Shown: positions 1-6,183, counted from the first letter of the stretch. The stretch is DNA of 7,187 nucleotides from Methanomassiliicoccaceae archaeon UBA537 (GCA_002504495.1 DATC01000130.1:4898-12084); one strand, 5' to 3'. Numbers and translations: made by a program. Notes: generated by a model not told the origin, from the sequence alone.

Positions 1-510
1 GGCGTAGTCGATCTCCTCGTCGCGGGTGGTGTGCCATTCGCGCATGGGAGCGATGACCTTCAGAGAAGGGTCGAGAGTGACGATGCTGACATCGAATCTG
101 ACCTGGTCGTTTCCCTTGCCGGTGCATCCGTGTGCGATATAGGACGCACCTTCCTGCTGGGCGATCTCCACGAGCTTCTTGGCGATGAGCGGCCTGCCGA
201 TGGCGGTGCTCAGGGGATAGACGTTCTGATAGAGCGCGTTGGCCTTCAGGGAGGGCCAGACGTAGTCCTCGACGAACTCGTCGCGGACGTCGATGAAATC
301 CGATTTGATCGCACCGTTCCTGAGGGCGCGTGCCACGATGTCGTCCGAGGACGGAGGCTGTCCGAGGTTCAGGGCGATCGCGATGACGTCCACGTCGTAC
401 TGCTCCTGAAGCCAGCGGATGGACACCGACGTGTCCAGTCCTCCAGAGTAGGCCAGGACCACCTTCTTCCTCTCTCCTGTCTTCGTCTCGTTGCTCTTAC
501 AGCATGTCAT
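1..510 (-). CDS. argG: Argininosuccinate synthase, N-terminal part (cut by window edge)
   Basis: This gene encodes the ATP-dependent ligase that joins citrulline and aspartate to give argininosuccinate, the second-last step of arginine synthesis, in the cytoplasm. Only the first 170 codons lie here; the family is usually about 400 residues. The PP-loop AYSGGLDTS is at residues 20-28 and binds ATP. ALYQNVYPLSTAIGRPLIAK (92-111) and HGCTGKGNDQVRF (127-139) are family signatures of the substrate-binding part. The start is uncertain. ATG at 510-508 gives about 15 residues ahead of the usual start, including two cysteines. An in-frame ATG at 528-526 is too close to the TATA-like box (540-547). A GTG at 462-460, preceded by AGAGG at a good distance, would give a more typical N-terminus. 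ATG 510 fits a transcript with a leader of roughly 7 nt. It is transcribed away from argCJBD. Identity is near certain; the start is not. Confidence 0.96.
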   Translation of the reverse strand, partial: MTCCKSNETKTGERKKVVLAYSGGLDTSVSIRWLQEQYDVDVIAIALNLGQPPSSDDIVARALRNGAIKSDFIDVRDEFVEDYVWPSLKANALYQNVYPLSTAIGRPLIAKKLVEIAQQEGASYIAHGCTGKGNDQVRFDVSIVTLDPSLKVIAPMREWHTTRDEEIDYA

Positions 511-539
511 GCTATCGGAGATGCGCATCCAATTCGTTG

Positions 540-547
540 TAATAAAT
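540..547 (-). promoter_or_regulatory. Putative TATA box of argG
   Basis: On the minus strand this reads ATTTATTA, an AT-only island in a mixed-composition spacer. Its centre lies about 33 nt before the ATG at 510. Archaeal transcription usually starts about 26 nt from the TATA centre, which puts the start near 517 and leaves a very short leader. This spacing disfavours the upstream ATG at 528. Inferred from position and composition only. Confidence 0.5.
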
Positions 548-563
548 CCTCAGATGAACACAC

Positions 564-577
564 TTCTAGCATTAGAA
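564..577. promoter_or_regulatory. 14-bp palindrome upstream of argG promoter, possible operator
   Basis: TTCTA-GCAT-TAGAA is a perfect 5-4-5 inverted repeat. Its centre lies about 27 bp upstream of the argG TATA-like box, a position where a dimeric regulator could bind. One outer arm, AGAATGG (574-580), recurs inverted as CCATTCT at 611-617. No known operator is recognised, and a short palindrome of this size may occur by chance. Confidence 0.3.
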
Positions 578-912
578 TGGAATGGGGGCTCATCGTCCAT
601 CGAAACGCGTCCATTCTGCTGGTTTCAGACCTGTTTCCATCGATTCGTACGTTCTGCACGCTATCATACGGATTCATCGCGGCATTCCGTCAGGTCTCGA
701 TGATCGAAGCGCCCCGCACTAGGGCACATTGAACGATATCGCGCTGGATCTTCGTTCATTTGATGATAAATTCGATGTACTGCTTGCAGGAGGTTGTGTC
801 CGCAATCGGTCACCGCGTGCTAGGTTCATCACATCGCGACCCTGTTTGTCCTTCGAACGGTGGATTCGGACTCCTCGCATGGAACGACGCATAGGTTTGC
901 TCAGCGTCTGTA

Positions 913-928
913 CGTTCCTGTGGGAACG
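913..928. promoter_or_regulatory. 16-bp palindrome upstream of argC promoter, possible operator
   Basis: CGTTCC-TGTG-GGAACG is a perfect 6-4-6 inverted repeat. A further T-A match (911 with 930) flanks it after one mismatch. Its centre is about 46 bp upstream of the argC TATA-like box, so it could bind a dimeric activator or repressor of the arg operon. In RNA it could also form a short hairpin, but it lies upstream of the expected transcription start. Confidence 0.4.
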
Positions 929-963
929 GAGTTAACACCATGTGTCTTGTTTCGAACAATACC

Positions 964-970
964 TTTAATT
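964..970 (+). promoter_or_regulatory. Putative TATA box of the argCJBD operon
   Basis: TTTAATT is the clearest AT-rich box ahead of argC. Transcription would be expected near 990-993, which leaves a leader of about 20 nt that just includes the GGAG ribosome-binding site. This supports the ATG at 1012 as the start of argC. Inferred from spacing and composition. Confidence 0.5.
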
Positions 971-999
971 CGACCGCGCAGGTCCGCATCTGCAACAAC

Positions 1000-1003
1000 G
1001 GAG
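1000..1003 (+). promoter_or_regulatory. Ribosome-binding site deciding the argC start
   Basis: GGAG lies 8 nt ahead of the ATG at 1012. The open frame extends upstream to an ATG at 940, but that would add 24 residues before the Rossmann motif with no ribosome-binding site at a suitable distance, so the site favours 1012. Confidence 0.65.
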
Positions 1004-1011
1004 CGGATTCC

Positions 1012-2028
1012 ATGACACGCATAGGCATCATCGGAGGCACAGGGTACACAGGCGGAGAGCTCGCACGTCTGCTGTGCAGGCACCCGGACGTCGAGATCGC
1101 CGCCATGACCTCCCGTCAGAACGCAGGGCGTCCCGTCGCGGAGGCGCATCCCTATCTGAGGGGATACGTGGATCTGGAATTCTCCGAGAGGATATCTGAC
1201 GCCGACGATCTGGATCTGGTGTTCGTGGCCACTCCTCACGGCGTGGCGATGAGCGAGATCCCGGGCCTTTTGGAGCGCGGGATAAAGGCCATAGACCTCT
1301 CTGGAGACTACCGCTTCCACGATGCCGAACTGTACGAGAAGTGGTACGGCCATCATCATACCGATGTCGAGAACCTGTCGAAGGCGGTCTACGGGCTGCC
1401 GGAGCTGTTCCGCGACAGCATCCGCGGGGCCGATCTGGTCGCCAATCCGGGATGCTACGCCACATCCGCCATCCTGGCATGCGCCCCCCTGGTCAAATCC
1501 GGTCTGGTGGAGGGATTCGCGATCATAGATTCCAAATCCGGGACGTCCGGAGCTGGGATGACGCCTTCGGCGCGTACCCATCATCCGAACTGCGCCGATG
1601 CCGTGATTCCCTACAGCGTGGGCACGCATCGCCACACGCCCGAGATCGAGGCTGCGGTGGGCATGTTCTCCGGAGTCAAGACGCACGTCCTATTTGTTCC
1701 CCATCTGGTTCCGGTGGTTCGCGGCATCCTCTCCGATTGCTATTTCGAGGCCGTCGGAGACGTCTCGCAGGAGGATGTCGACGGCGTCTTCGAGAGGCAG
1801 TACGGCCGCGAGCGCTTCGTCCACTACGTGAAGGATCCGCTGTCCAGCGAGGTGGCGGGCTCCAACCATGCGGAGGTGTCCTCCCGCGTACTGGGAGGAA
1901 GGGTAGTCGCGTTCGGAGCCCTGGACAATCTCGTCAAGGGCGCCTCGGGACAGGCCGTCCAATGCATGAATCTGATGCTCAAACTAGATGAGAGTGCCGG
2001 GCTCGACTTCCCCGGCTTGGGAGTGTGA
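1012..2028 (+). CDS. argC: N-acetyl-gamma-glutamyl-phosphate reductase
   Basis: ArgC reduces N-acetylglutamyl phosphate with NADPH to N-acetylglutamate semialdehyde, the third step of ornithine synthesis. The product is 338 residues, typical for the family. The Rossmann dinucleotide motif GGTGYTG is at residues 8-14. The active-site cysteine is C148 in NPGCYAT, which forms the thioacyl intermediate. The GTHRHTPEIE segment carries the conserved histidines (H206, H208), and FVPHLVPVVRGIL follows as a family signature. The start at 1012 places MTRIGIIGG directly at the first beta strand, with GGAG 8 nt upstream. It is the first gene of the operon; its TGA overlaps an alternative GTG start of argJ. 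The LysY homologue of the LysW lysine route is an alternative, but the argJ neighbour and the absence of lysW argue for arginine. Confidence 0.97.
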   Translation: MTRIGIIGGTGYTGGELARLLCRHPDVEIAAMTSRQNAGRPVAEAHPYLRGYVDLEFSERISDADDLDLVFVATPHGVAMSEIPGLLERGIKAIDLSGDYRFHDAELYEKWYGHHHTDVENLSKAVYGLPELFRDSIRGADLVANPGCYATSAILACAPLVKSGLVEGFAIIDSKSGTSGAGMTPSARTHHPNCADAVIPYSVGTHRHTPEIEAAVGMFSGVKTHVLFVPHLVPVVRGILSDCYFEAVGDVSQEDVDGVFERQYGRERFVHYVKDPLSSEVAGSNHAEVSSRVLGGRVVAFGALDNLVKGASGQAVQCMNLMLKLDESAGLDFPGLGV

Positions 2029-2033
2029 AACTT

Positions 2034-3260
2034 ATGGTAGAGATAGTCGAAGGCGGGATAACCACCCCGCAGGGATTCAAGGCCGCAGGAGTGCACAGCG
2101 GAGTGAAGTACCGCTCCCTGGATCTCGGCCTGCTGTACTCGGAGGTTCCGGCCACCGCGTACTGCGCTTTCACCAGCAACAACGTCAAGGCCGCGCCCGT
2201 GCAGGTCATGATGCAGGAGGACTCCCGTCAGCTCCAGGCGGTGGTCGTCAACAGCGGCAACGCCAACGCCCTCACGGGCCACAGGGGCATCGAGGATGTA
2301 TACGCCATGAAGCAGGCCGTGGCCCAGGAGCTCGGTCTGGATCCGTCGCTCGTCGGAGTCATGTCCACCGGTCTGATCGGACGCTTCCTCGACATGCACA
2401 AGATCCGCTACGGCATATCCCGTGCATCCCGCTCCCTGGATGTCGGCCAGGGCCCGGACGACAACATAATCCATGCGATCATGACCACGGACACCGTTCC
2501 GAAGTGCTGCTCCGTCCGCGCCCGCCTGTCGGACGGGACCCTGGTCTACGTGTCGGCCATCTCGAAGGGGAGCGGCATGATATCGCCTCACATGAAGGTC
2601 CTCCACGGAACCACCCTCTCGCTGATCACCACCGATGCCGTGCTCGGTCCGGATTTCGGAAAGGTCTGGCAGTCCATACTGGACGACACTATGAACATGG
2701 TCACCGTGGACGGCGATCAGTCGACCAATGACACTGCGATCCTCCTCGCCAACGGACTCTCGGGAAGCGCTCCCGCGGACCATGATCCTGAGTTCGAGGC
2801 TGCGCTACGCACCGTCATGACGCAGATCGCCCGCACTATCGCGGCAGACGGAGAGGGAGCATCCAAGCTCATAGAGGTCACTGTCTCCGGAGCCGAGACC
2901 CACGAGGCCGCCGTGACAGTCGTCAAGGCCATCGCGAATTCCCCTCTGGTGAAGACGGCCATATTCGGTTCCGATCCGAACTACGGCCGTCTCATGATGG
3001 CCGTGGGCAACAGCGGAGCGAAGTTCGACCCGGAGAACATCAGACTGACCATCAAAGGCGGCGACATGGAGGTCCCGATACTCGATTCCGGTGCCCCGGT
3101 ATTCCAGGACGAGCGCTCCGTCGACGTCGTCCGCATGGCCATGGACAACAAGGAGGTCGCCATACTGGTGGATCTCGGAGTCGGCGATGCTTCCGCGACC
3201 GGATGGGGATGCGACCTCACCTACGACTACGTCCGCATCAATGCGGAGTACGCGAGCTGA
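2034..3260 (+). CDS. argJ: Glutamate N-acetyltransferase / ornithine acetyltransferase
   Basis: ArgJ moves the acetyl group from N-acetylornithine to glutamate, making the acetyl cycle self-sustaining; some members also use acetyl-CoA. The product is 408 residues, normal for the family. These enzymes self-cleave before a threonine that becomes the nucleophile. Here that is most likely T193, after G192 in GTTLSLITTDA, giving chains of about 192 and 216 residues. STGLIG holds the Thr-Gly pair expected for the oxyanion hole. DGDQSTNDTA and the C-terminal YDYVRINAEY are also family signatures. Between KGSGMISPHM and the cleavage site there are four more residues (KVLH) than in the common motif. 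The start is taken as ATG 2034, with GGAG 10 nt upstream at 2020-2023; a GTG at 2025 overlapping the argC stop would add three residues. Whether it can also use acetyl-CoA cannot be told. Confidence 0.96.
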   Translation: MVEIVEGGITTPQGFKAAGVHSGVKYRSLDLGLLYSEVPATAYCAFTSNNVKAAPVQVMMQEDSRQLQAVVVNSGNANALTGHRGIEDVYAMKQAVAQELGLDPSLVGVMSTGLIGRFLDMHKIRYGISRASRSLDVGQGPDDNIIHAIMTTDTVPKCCSVRARLSDGTLVYVSAISKGSGMISPHMKVLHGTTLSLITTDAVLGPDFGKVWQSILDDTMNMVTVDGDQSTNDTAILLANGLSGSAPADHDPEFEAALRTVMTQIARTIAADGEGASKLIEVTVSGAETHEAAVTVVKAIANSPLVKTAIFGSDPNYGRLMMAVGNSGAKFDPENIRLTIKGGDMEVPILDSGAPVFQDERSVDVVRMAMDNKEVAILVDLGVGDASATGWGCDLTYDYVRINAEYAS

Positions 3261-3265
3261 CCCGT

Positions 3266-4063
3266 ATGCTGTATCTCTTGAAGTTCGGCGGGAACGCCAT
3301 ATCCGGGCGCGAGGACATGGAGCGCCTCTCCCGCGAGGTGGCCCAGCTGGTCTCGGGCGGATCCAAGGTCGTGCTGGTCCACGGAGGAGGTCCGGAGATC
3401 TCTGCGGAGATGGAGCGCCGCGGCATGTCTCCGAAGAAGGTCGCGGGCCTCCGCGTCACCGACGCCGATTCGCTGGAGGTCGCGGAGATTGTCCTCAGGA
3501 GGATCAACTCCGAGATGACCGGATGCCTCGTCGGATGCGGTCTCGAGGCCGTGGGGATCCCGGGATACTTCTGCACCATATGCACCAGGAAGCCTCCTGT
3601 GGAGATAGATGGGCAGACGGTGGATCTCGGACTGGTCGGAGAGGTCGATTCCGTCGATCCCAGCGCCATCATGGACCTGTTGGACCAGGGCATCGTTCCC
3701 GTAGTCTATCCGATAGGAAAGGATGGCGAGGGCCGCATGCTGAACGTCAACGCCGACACCATGGCGGCGGGAATCGCTGCAGGCATCGGAGCGGACGAGA
3801 TGGTAGCAATCACGGATGTGCCCGGGATCCTGAGGGACGTCTCGGACCCCTCTTCGCTCATAGAGGAGCTGGATCTGGAGGAGGTCGACCGCCTCATAGC
3901 GGACGGCACGATATCCGGAGGCATGCTTCCGAAGGTGGAGGCGTGCAGGAAGGCTCTCGAGGCAGGAGCTGGCGCGGTCCGCATGGTGAACGGCAAGGAT
4001 CGGAGATGCATAGTTTCTGATATAGTGAACGGAGTCCCTCACGGGACGCTGATCAGGAGATGA
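3266..4063 (+). CDS. argB: Acetylglutamate kinase
   Basis: ArgB phosphorylates N-acetylglutamate with ATP, the committed step of arginine synthesis. The product is 265 residues in the amino-acid kinase fold. K6 in LKFGGNA, the glycine-rich loop HGGGPE (39-44), N160 and D164 in NVNADT, and K223 in GGMLPK match the catalytic lysines, asparagine and aspartate of the E. coli enzyme in order and spacing. The protein begins only five residues before K6, so it lacks the N-terminal helix of arginine-inhibited hexameric forms. ATG 3266 lies 5 nt after the argJ stop and has no strong ribosome-binding site; translation is probably coupled to argJ. The frame remains open upstream into argJ, but those residues are a shadow of argJ. 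A LysZ role in a LysW-bound pathway is less likely because argJ is present and lysW is not. Confidence 0.96.
   Translation: MLYLLKFGGNAISGREDMERLSREVAQLVSGGSKVVLVHGGGPEISAEMERRGMSPKKVAGLRVTDADSLEVAEIVLRRINSEMTGCLVGCGLEAVGIPGYFCTICTRKPPVEIDGQTVDLGLVGEVDSVDPSAIMDLLDQGIVPVVYPIGKDGEGRMLNVNADTMAAGIAAGIGADEMVAITDVPGILRDVSDPSSLIEELDLEEVDRLIADGTISGGMLPKVEACRKALEAGAGAVRMVNGKDRRCIVSDIVNGVPHGTLIRR
4055..4059 (+). promoter_or_regulatory. Ribosome-binding site of argD, inside the end of argB
   Basis: AGGAG lies 8 nt ahead of the argD ATG and within the last codons of argB. It is the best Shine-Dalgarno match in the operon and fixes the argD start at 4068. Confidence 0.75.
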
Positions 4064-4067
4064 AGAG

Positions 4068-5246
4068 ATGACCGATTTCGATGATGTGAAGGAGAAGTGC
4101 GACAGGTACCTGTTCCACAACTACGGAAGAATCCCTGTCGCGTTCACGCACGGCGAGGGATGCTACCTCTACGGCACCGACGGGAGGAGATATCTCGATC
4201 TGGTGGCCGGCATAGCCGTCAACGCTCTCGGATACGCGCACCCTGCATGGGTCGCGGCGGTCCAGGAGCAGGCCGCGAGGATGGCCCACGTCTCCAACCT
4301 CTATTACGTCGAGCAGCAGGGCGAGCTGGCCCAGAGGATCGCAGAGATCGCTCCTGGCGACATTTCCCGCACTCTGTTCGTGAACAGCGGCGCAGAGGCC
4401 AATGAGGCGGCTCTGAAGACCGCCGTCAAGTACACGGGACGCACCAAGGTGCTTTCCGCGCTCAACGGGTTCCATGGAAGGACGTCAGCCTCGCTCGGAG
4501 CTACCGGACAGAAGATCTTCCAGACGGGGTTCGAGCCTCTGATATCCGATGCATACGAGTACTTCCGCTTCGGGGATCTCGAATCCGTGAAGGAGCTGAT
4601 GACCAAGGACGTCGCGGCCCTGATCGTAGAGCCCATCCAGGGAGAGTCCGGTGTCATAACCGCGGACCCATCCTTCTTCAAGGGCGTCCGCGACCTCTGC
4701 GACGACTACGGCGCGGTGATGATAGTCGACGAGGTCCAGACGGGGATCGGAAGGACCGGCGAGTGGTACGGCATCCAGAACTTCGGCGTCGTTCCCGACA
4801 TGATCACCATGGCCAAGGCGCTCGGAGGAGGCGTTCCCATAGGGGCCGTCTCCACCACGGACGAGTTCTGCGCTGTCATGACTCCCGGAACCCACGGGAC
4901 CACCTTCGGCGGAAGCCCCCTGGTATGCGCCGCGGGATGCGCGACGCTCGATACCATCAGGAACGAAGGGCTCGTGGCCCATGCCAAGGCTCTCGGAGCC
5001 GAATGGCGCTCCAAGATCGAGGCCATAGGCTCGGACAGGATCGTCGATGTCCGCGGGTACGGCCTCATCACAGGCGTCGAGATGGATTCTACCGAGACGG
5101 CATCCATGGTCCGCGAGAAGTGTCTGGACAACGGCATCCTCGTCAATGTGGCGCACGGCAAGACCATCCGTCTCGTTCCGCCGCTGATAGTGACGTCCGA
5201 GCAGACCGATGTCTTCACAGATCTTCTCGGAGACCTTCTGTCCTGA
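4068..5246 (+). CDS. argD: Acetylornithine aminotransferase
   Basis: ArgD is a pyridoxal-phosphate enzyme that converts N-acetylglutamate semialdehyde and glutamate to N-acetylornithine and 2-oxoglutarate. The product is 392 residues, typical of class III aminotransferases. Cofactor-binding parts are all present: SGAEAN (107-112) for the phosphate, FHGRT (135-139) next to the ring, D221 in VDEVQTG for the ring nitrogen, the Schiff-base lysine K250 in MAKALGGG, and T278/T279 in GTHGTTFGG for the phosphate from the partner subunit. It starts 4 nt after argB with a strong ribosome-binding site and is the last gene of the operon. In many organisms the same enzyme also serves as succinyldiaminopimelate aminotransferase in lysine synthesis, which is possible here. 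Other class III members, such as ornithine aminotransferase, are less likely given the neighbours. Confidence 0.96.
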   Translation: MTDFDDVKEKCDRYLFHNYGRIPVAFTHGEGCYLYGTDGRRYLDLVAGIAVNALGYAHPAWVAAVQEQAARMAHVSNLYYVEQQGELAQRIAEIAPGDISRTLFVNSGAEANEAALKTAVKYTGRTKVLSALNGFHGRTSASLGATGQKIFQTGFEPLISDAYEYFRFGDLESVKELMTKDVAALIVEPIQGESGVITADPSFFKGVRDLCDDYGAVMIVDEVQTGIGRTGEWYGIQNFGVVPDMITMAKALGGGVPIGAVSTTDEFCAVMTPGTHGTTFGGSPLVCAAGCATLDTIRNEGLVAHAKALGAEWRSKIEAIGSDRIVDVRGYGLITGVEMDSTETASMVREKCLDNGILVNVAHGKTIRLVPPLIVTSEQTDVFTDLLGDLLS

Positions 5247-5278
5247 GTGACAGCAGGCCTCCAAATCAAACCTCTTAT

Positions 5279-5292
5279 CTATTTTTTGTCTC
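5279..5292 (+). terminator. T-rich terminator of the arg operon
   Basis: A run of six T at 5282-5287 follows the argD stop by about 35 nt, within a pyrimidine-rich stretch and without a strong hairpin. Archaeal RNA polymerase terminates at such T-runs. It separates argD from the promoter of the next gene. Confidence 0.5.
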
Positions 5293-5303
5293 TATTCAGA
5301 CAG

Positions 5304-5311
5304 TTAATATA
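5304..5311 (+). promoter_or_regulatory. TATA box of the ACT-domain gene, leaderless promoter
   Basis: TTAATATA is a good archaeal TATA box. Its centre is 26-27 nt ahead of the A of the ATG at 5334, so transcription should begin at or beside the start codon and make a leaderless mRNA. No Shine-Dalgarno sequence is present, in agreement. Two other ATGs, at 5324 and 5330, are out of frame and would lie upstream of the expected transcript. Confidence 0.65.
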
Positions 5312-5333
5312 CTTTTAGACAATATGCGGATGC

Positions 5334-6029
5334 ATGCCCAAGAGCCCTGTGAAAGAGAGCCTCGCCGAGCGCACCCGCGTCTACATCGATGCGCATCCGA
5401 GCATCAAGGACTGCGTGTCGAAGGGCCTCATCAACTACTCCTCTCTTGCCAGATCCATCATGAAGGATCTCGGTGTGGACAACGAGGAGGCGGTCATGAT
5501 AGCATGCCGCAGATACTCCTCCAAGCTGTCGGTCACAACCGATCACGAGCTCAGCATCCTCAACATCCTGAAGGACAGCAGGCTCGAGATGAGGACCAAG
5601 ACCTGCATCGTGACGGCCAAGAACGACTGGTCCGTCCTCCATAAGATGGACAACCTGTTCAAGGACCTGTGGAACGAGGACAGCATCATGCAGTGCGTCC
5701 AGTCCGCCTCCGCCGTCACCATAATCGCAGATACGCGTCTCAAGGAGAGGATCATAGACACCGTCGGCAGATTCAATCTCATCAAGGTCAGGGAGAACCT
5801 TGTGGAGATCGCGGTCAAGTCTCCTGAGAAGATCGTCGATACCAGTGGAGTCATAGCCTATCTGATCACGAACCTCTCGGATGCGGGCATCAACATCGAG
5901 GAGACCGTATCCTGTCATACTGATACCATCTTCATAGTGAGCGAGCCCGATATGATCAATGCATATACCGTGCTCAGCAAATGCATCCAATCCGCCGAGG
6001 ACACCGTGACCTCGGAGAGCAAAGCGTAA
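5334..6029 (+). CDS. Archaeal regulator of amino-acid metabolism with ACT domains (COG2150-like)
   Basis: The 231-residue product resembles the archaeal family described as predicted regulators of amino-acid metabolism with an ACT domain; its biochemical role is not established. Residues about 10-65 are helical and contain GLINYSSLARSIM and EEAVMIACRRY, a pattern like a winged-helix or other DNA-binding segment. Residues about 88-220 read as two consecutive ACT-like units. The second is clearest: GVIAYLITNLSDAGINIEE (172-190), then TIFIVSEPD and a last helix. This tandem arrangement recalls the regulatory tail of aspartokinase, but no kinase domain is present. No signal peptide or membrane segment is seen. 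It is probably transcribed alone from a leaderless promoter, between the arginine operon and aroA'. A role as an amino-acid-responsive transcription regulator is inference; the ligand is unknown. Confidence 0.8.
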   Translation: MPKSPVKESLAERTRVYIDAHPSIKDCVSKGLINYSSLARSIMKDLGVDNEEAVMIACRRYSSKLSVTTDHELSILNILKDSRLEMRTKTCIVTAKNDWSVLHKMDNLFKDLWNEDSIMQCVQSASAVTIIADTRLKERIIDTVGRFNLIKVRENLVEIAVKSPEKIVDTSGVIAYLITNLSDAGINIEETVSCHTDTIFIVSEPDMINAYTVLSKCIQSAEDTVTSESKA

Positions 6030-6040
6030 AGGGATCCATC

Positions 6041-6050
6041 CTTCTTTTTC
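6041..6050 (+). terminator. T-rich terminator after the ACT-domain gene
   Basis: CTTCTTTTTC begins 11 nt after the TAA stop and contains five consecutive T. It fits a simple archaeal T-run terminator. The remaining spacer up to 6170 is pyrimidine-rich on this strand, with a CGTCTTCC repeat (6072-6079 and 6081-6088) and the palindrome CCGGCCGG (6111-6118); I see no gene in it. Confidence 0.45.
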
Positions 6051-6170
6051 ATGACGCGGGAGGCGCTTGTCCGTCTTCCGCGTCTTCCTTTCCCGTCCAA
6101 GATGCCCATTCCGGCCGGTACATCCTTCTCGCCGTGCCTTCGATGCTTGAGCCGCAGACGCATGCGATGG

Positions 6171-6180
6171 TTTCATATAG
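6171..6180 (+). promoter_or_regulatory. Putative TATA box of aroA'
   Basis: TTTCATATAG is the only AT-rich box ahead of the gene. Its centre is near 6176, so transcription would start around 6202 and the leader before the ATG at 6214 would be about 12 nt. This makes the GTG at 6187, which opens the frame, an unlikely start. Confidence 0.5.
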
Positions 6181-6183
6181 TGT

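Larger units (their letters stand above)
511..1011. other. Divergent argG-argC intergenic region with no recognisable gene
   Basis: This stretch of about 500 bp separates two divergent arginine genes. Open frames that cross it give low-complexity, arginine-rich translations with no family resemblance, so I call no protein here. It holds the two promoters, a palindrome near each (564-577 and 913-928), the word GTACGTTC twice (647-654 and 910-917) and TTCGAAC twice (852-858 and 951-957). A GGAGG at 789-793 is followed only 2 nt later by a GTG that opens a 32-codon frame ending at 894, which is not convincing as a gene. No C/D-box RNA or tRNA was found. The spacer is long for such a compact locus, so it probably carries regulatory sites or an unrecognised RNA. 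Confidence 0.6.

Noticed and set aside
826..832. C-box-like GTGATGA on the minus strand, suggesting a C/D-box guide RNA
   Set aside because: No CTGA D box lies within the usual distance downstream.
789..894. Possible 32-codon leader peptide after GGAGG, starting at GTG 796
   Set aside because: The spacing from GGAGG to GTG is only 2 nt, the peptide is not enriched in arginine, and it ends more than 100 bp before argC.
729..935. Small plus-strand open frame of 68 codons in the argG-argC spacer
   Set aside because: No ribosome-binding site, no TATA box at the right distance, and a translation that looks like non-coding sequence.
940..1011. Longer argC start at ATG 940
   Set aside because: It adds 24 residues before the Rossmann motif, lies upstream of the TATA-like box at 964-970, and has no suitable ribosome-binding site; ATG 1012 has GGAG 8 nt upstream.
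1824..2783. Long antisense open frame of 319 codons over argC and argJ
   Set aside because: It mirrors the codon pattern of the two real genes on the other strand, has no recognisable domain, and spans the boundary between them.
3227..4120. Long antisense open frame of 297 codons over argB
   Set aside because: It is a shadow of GC-rich coding sequence, rich in Arg, His and Asp without a family pattern; argB has all catalytic residues on the plus strand.
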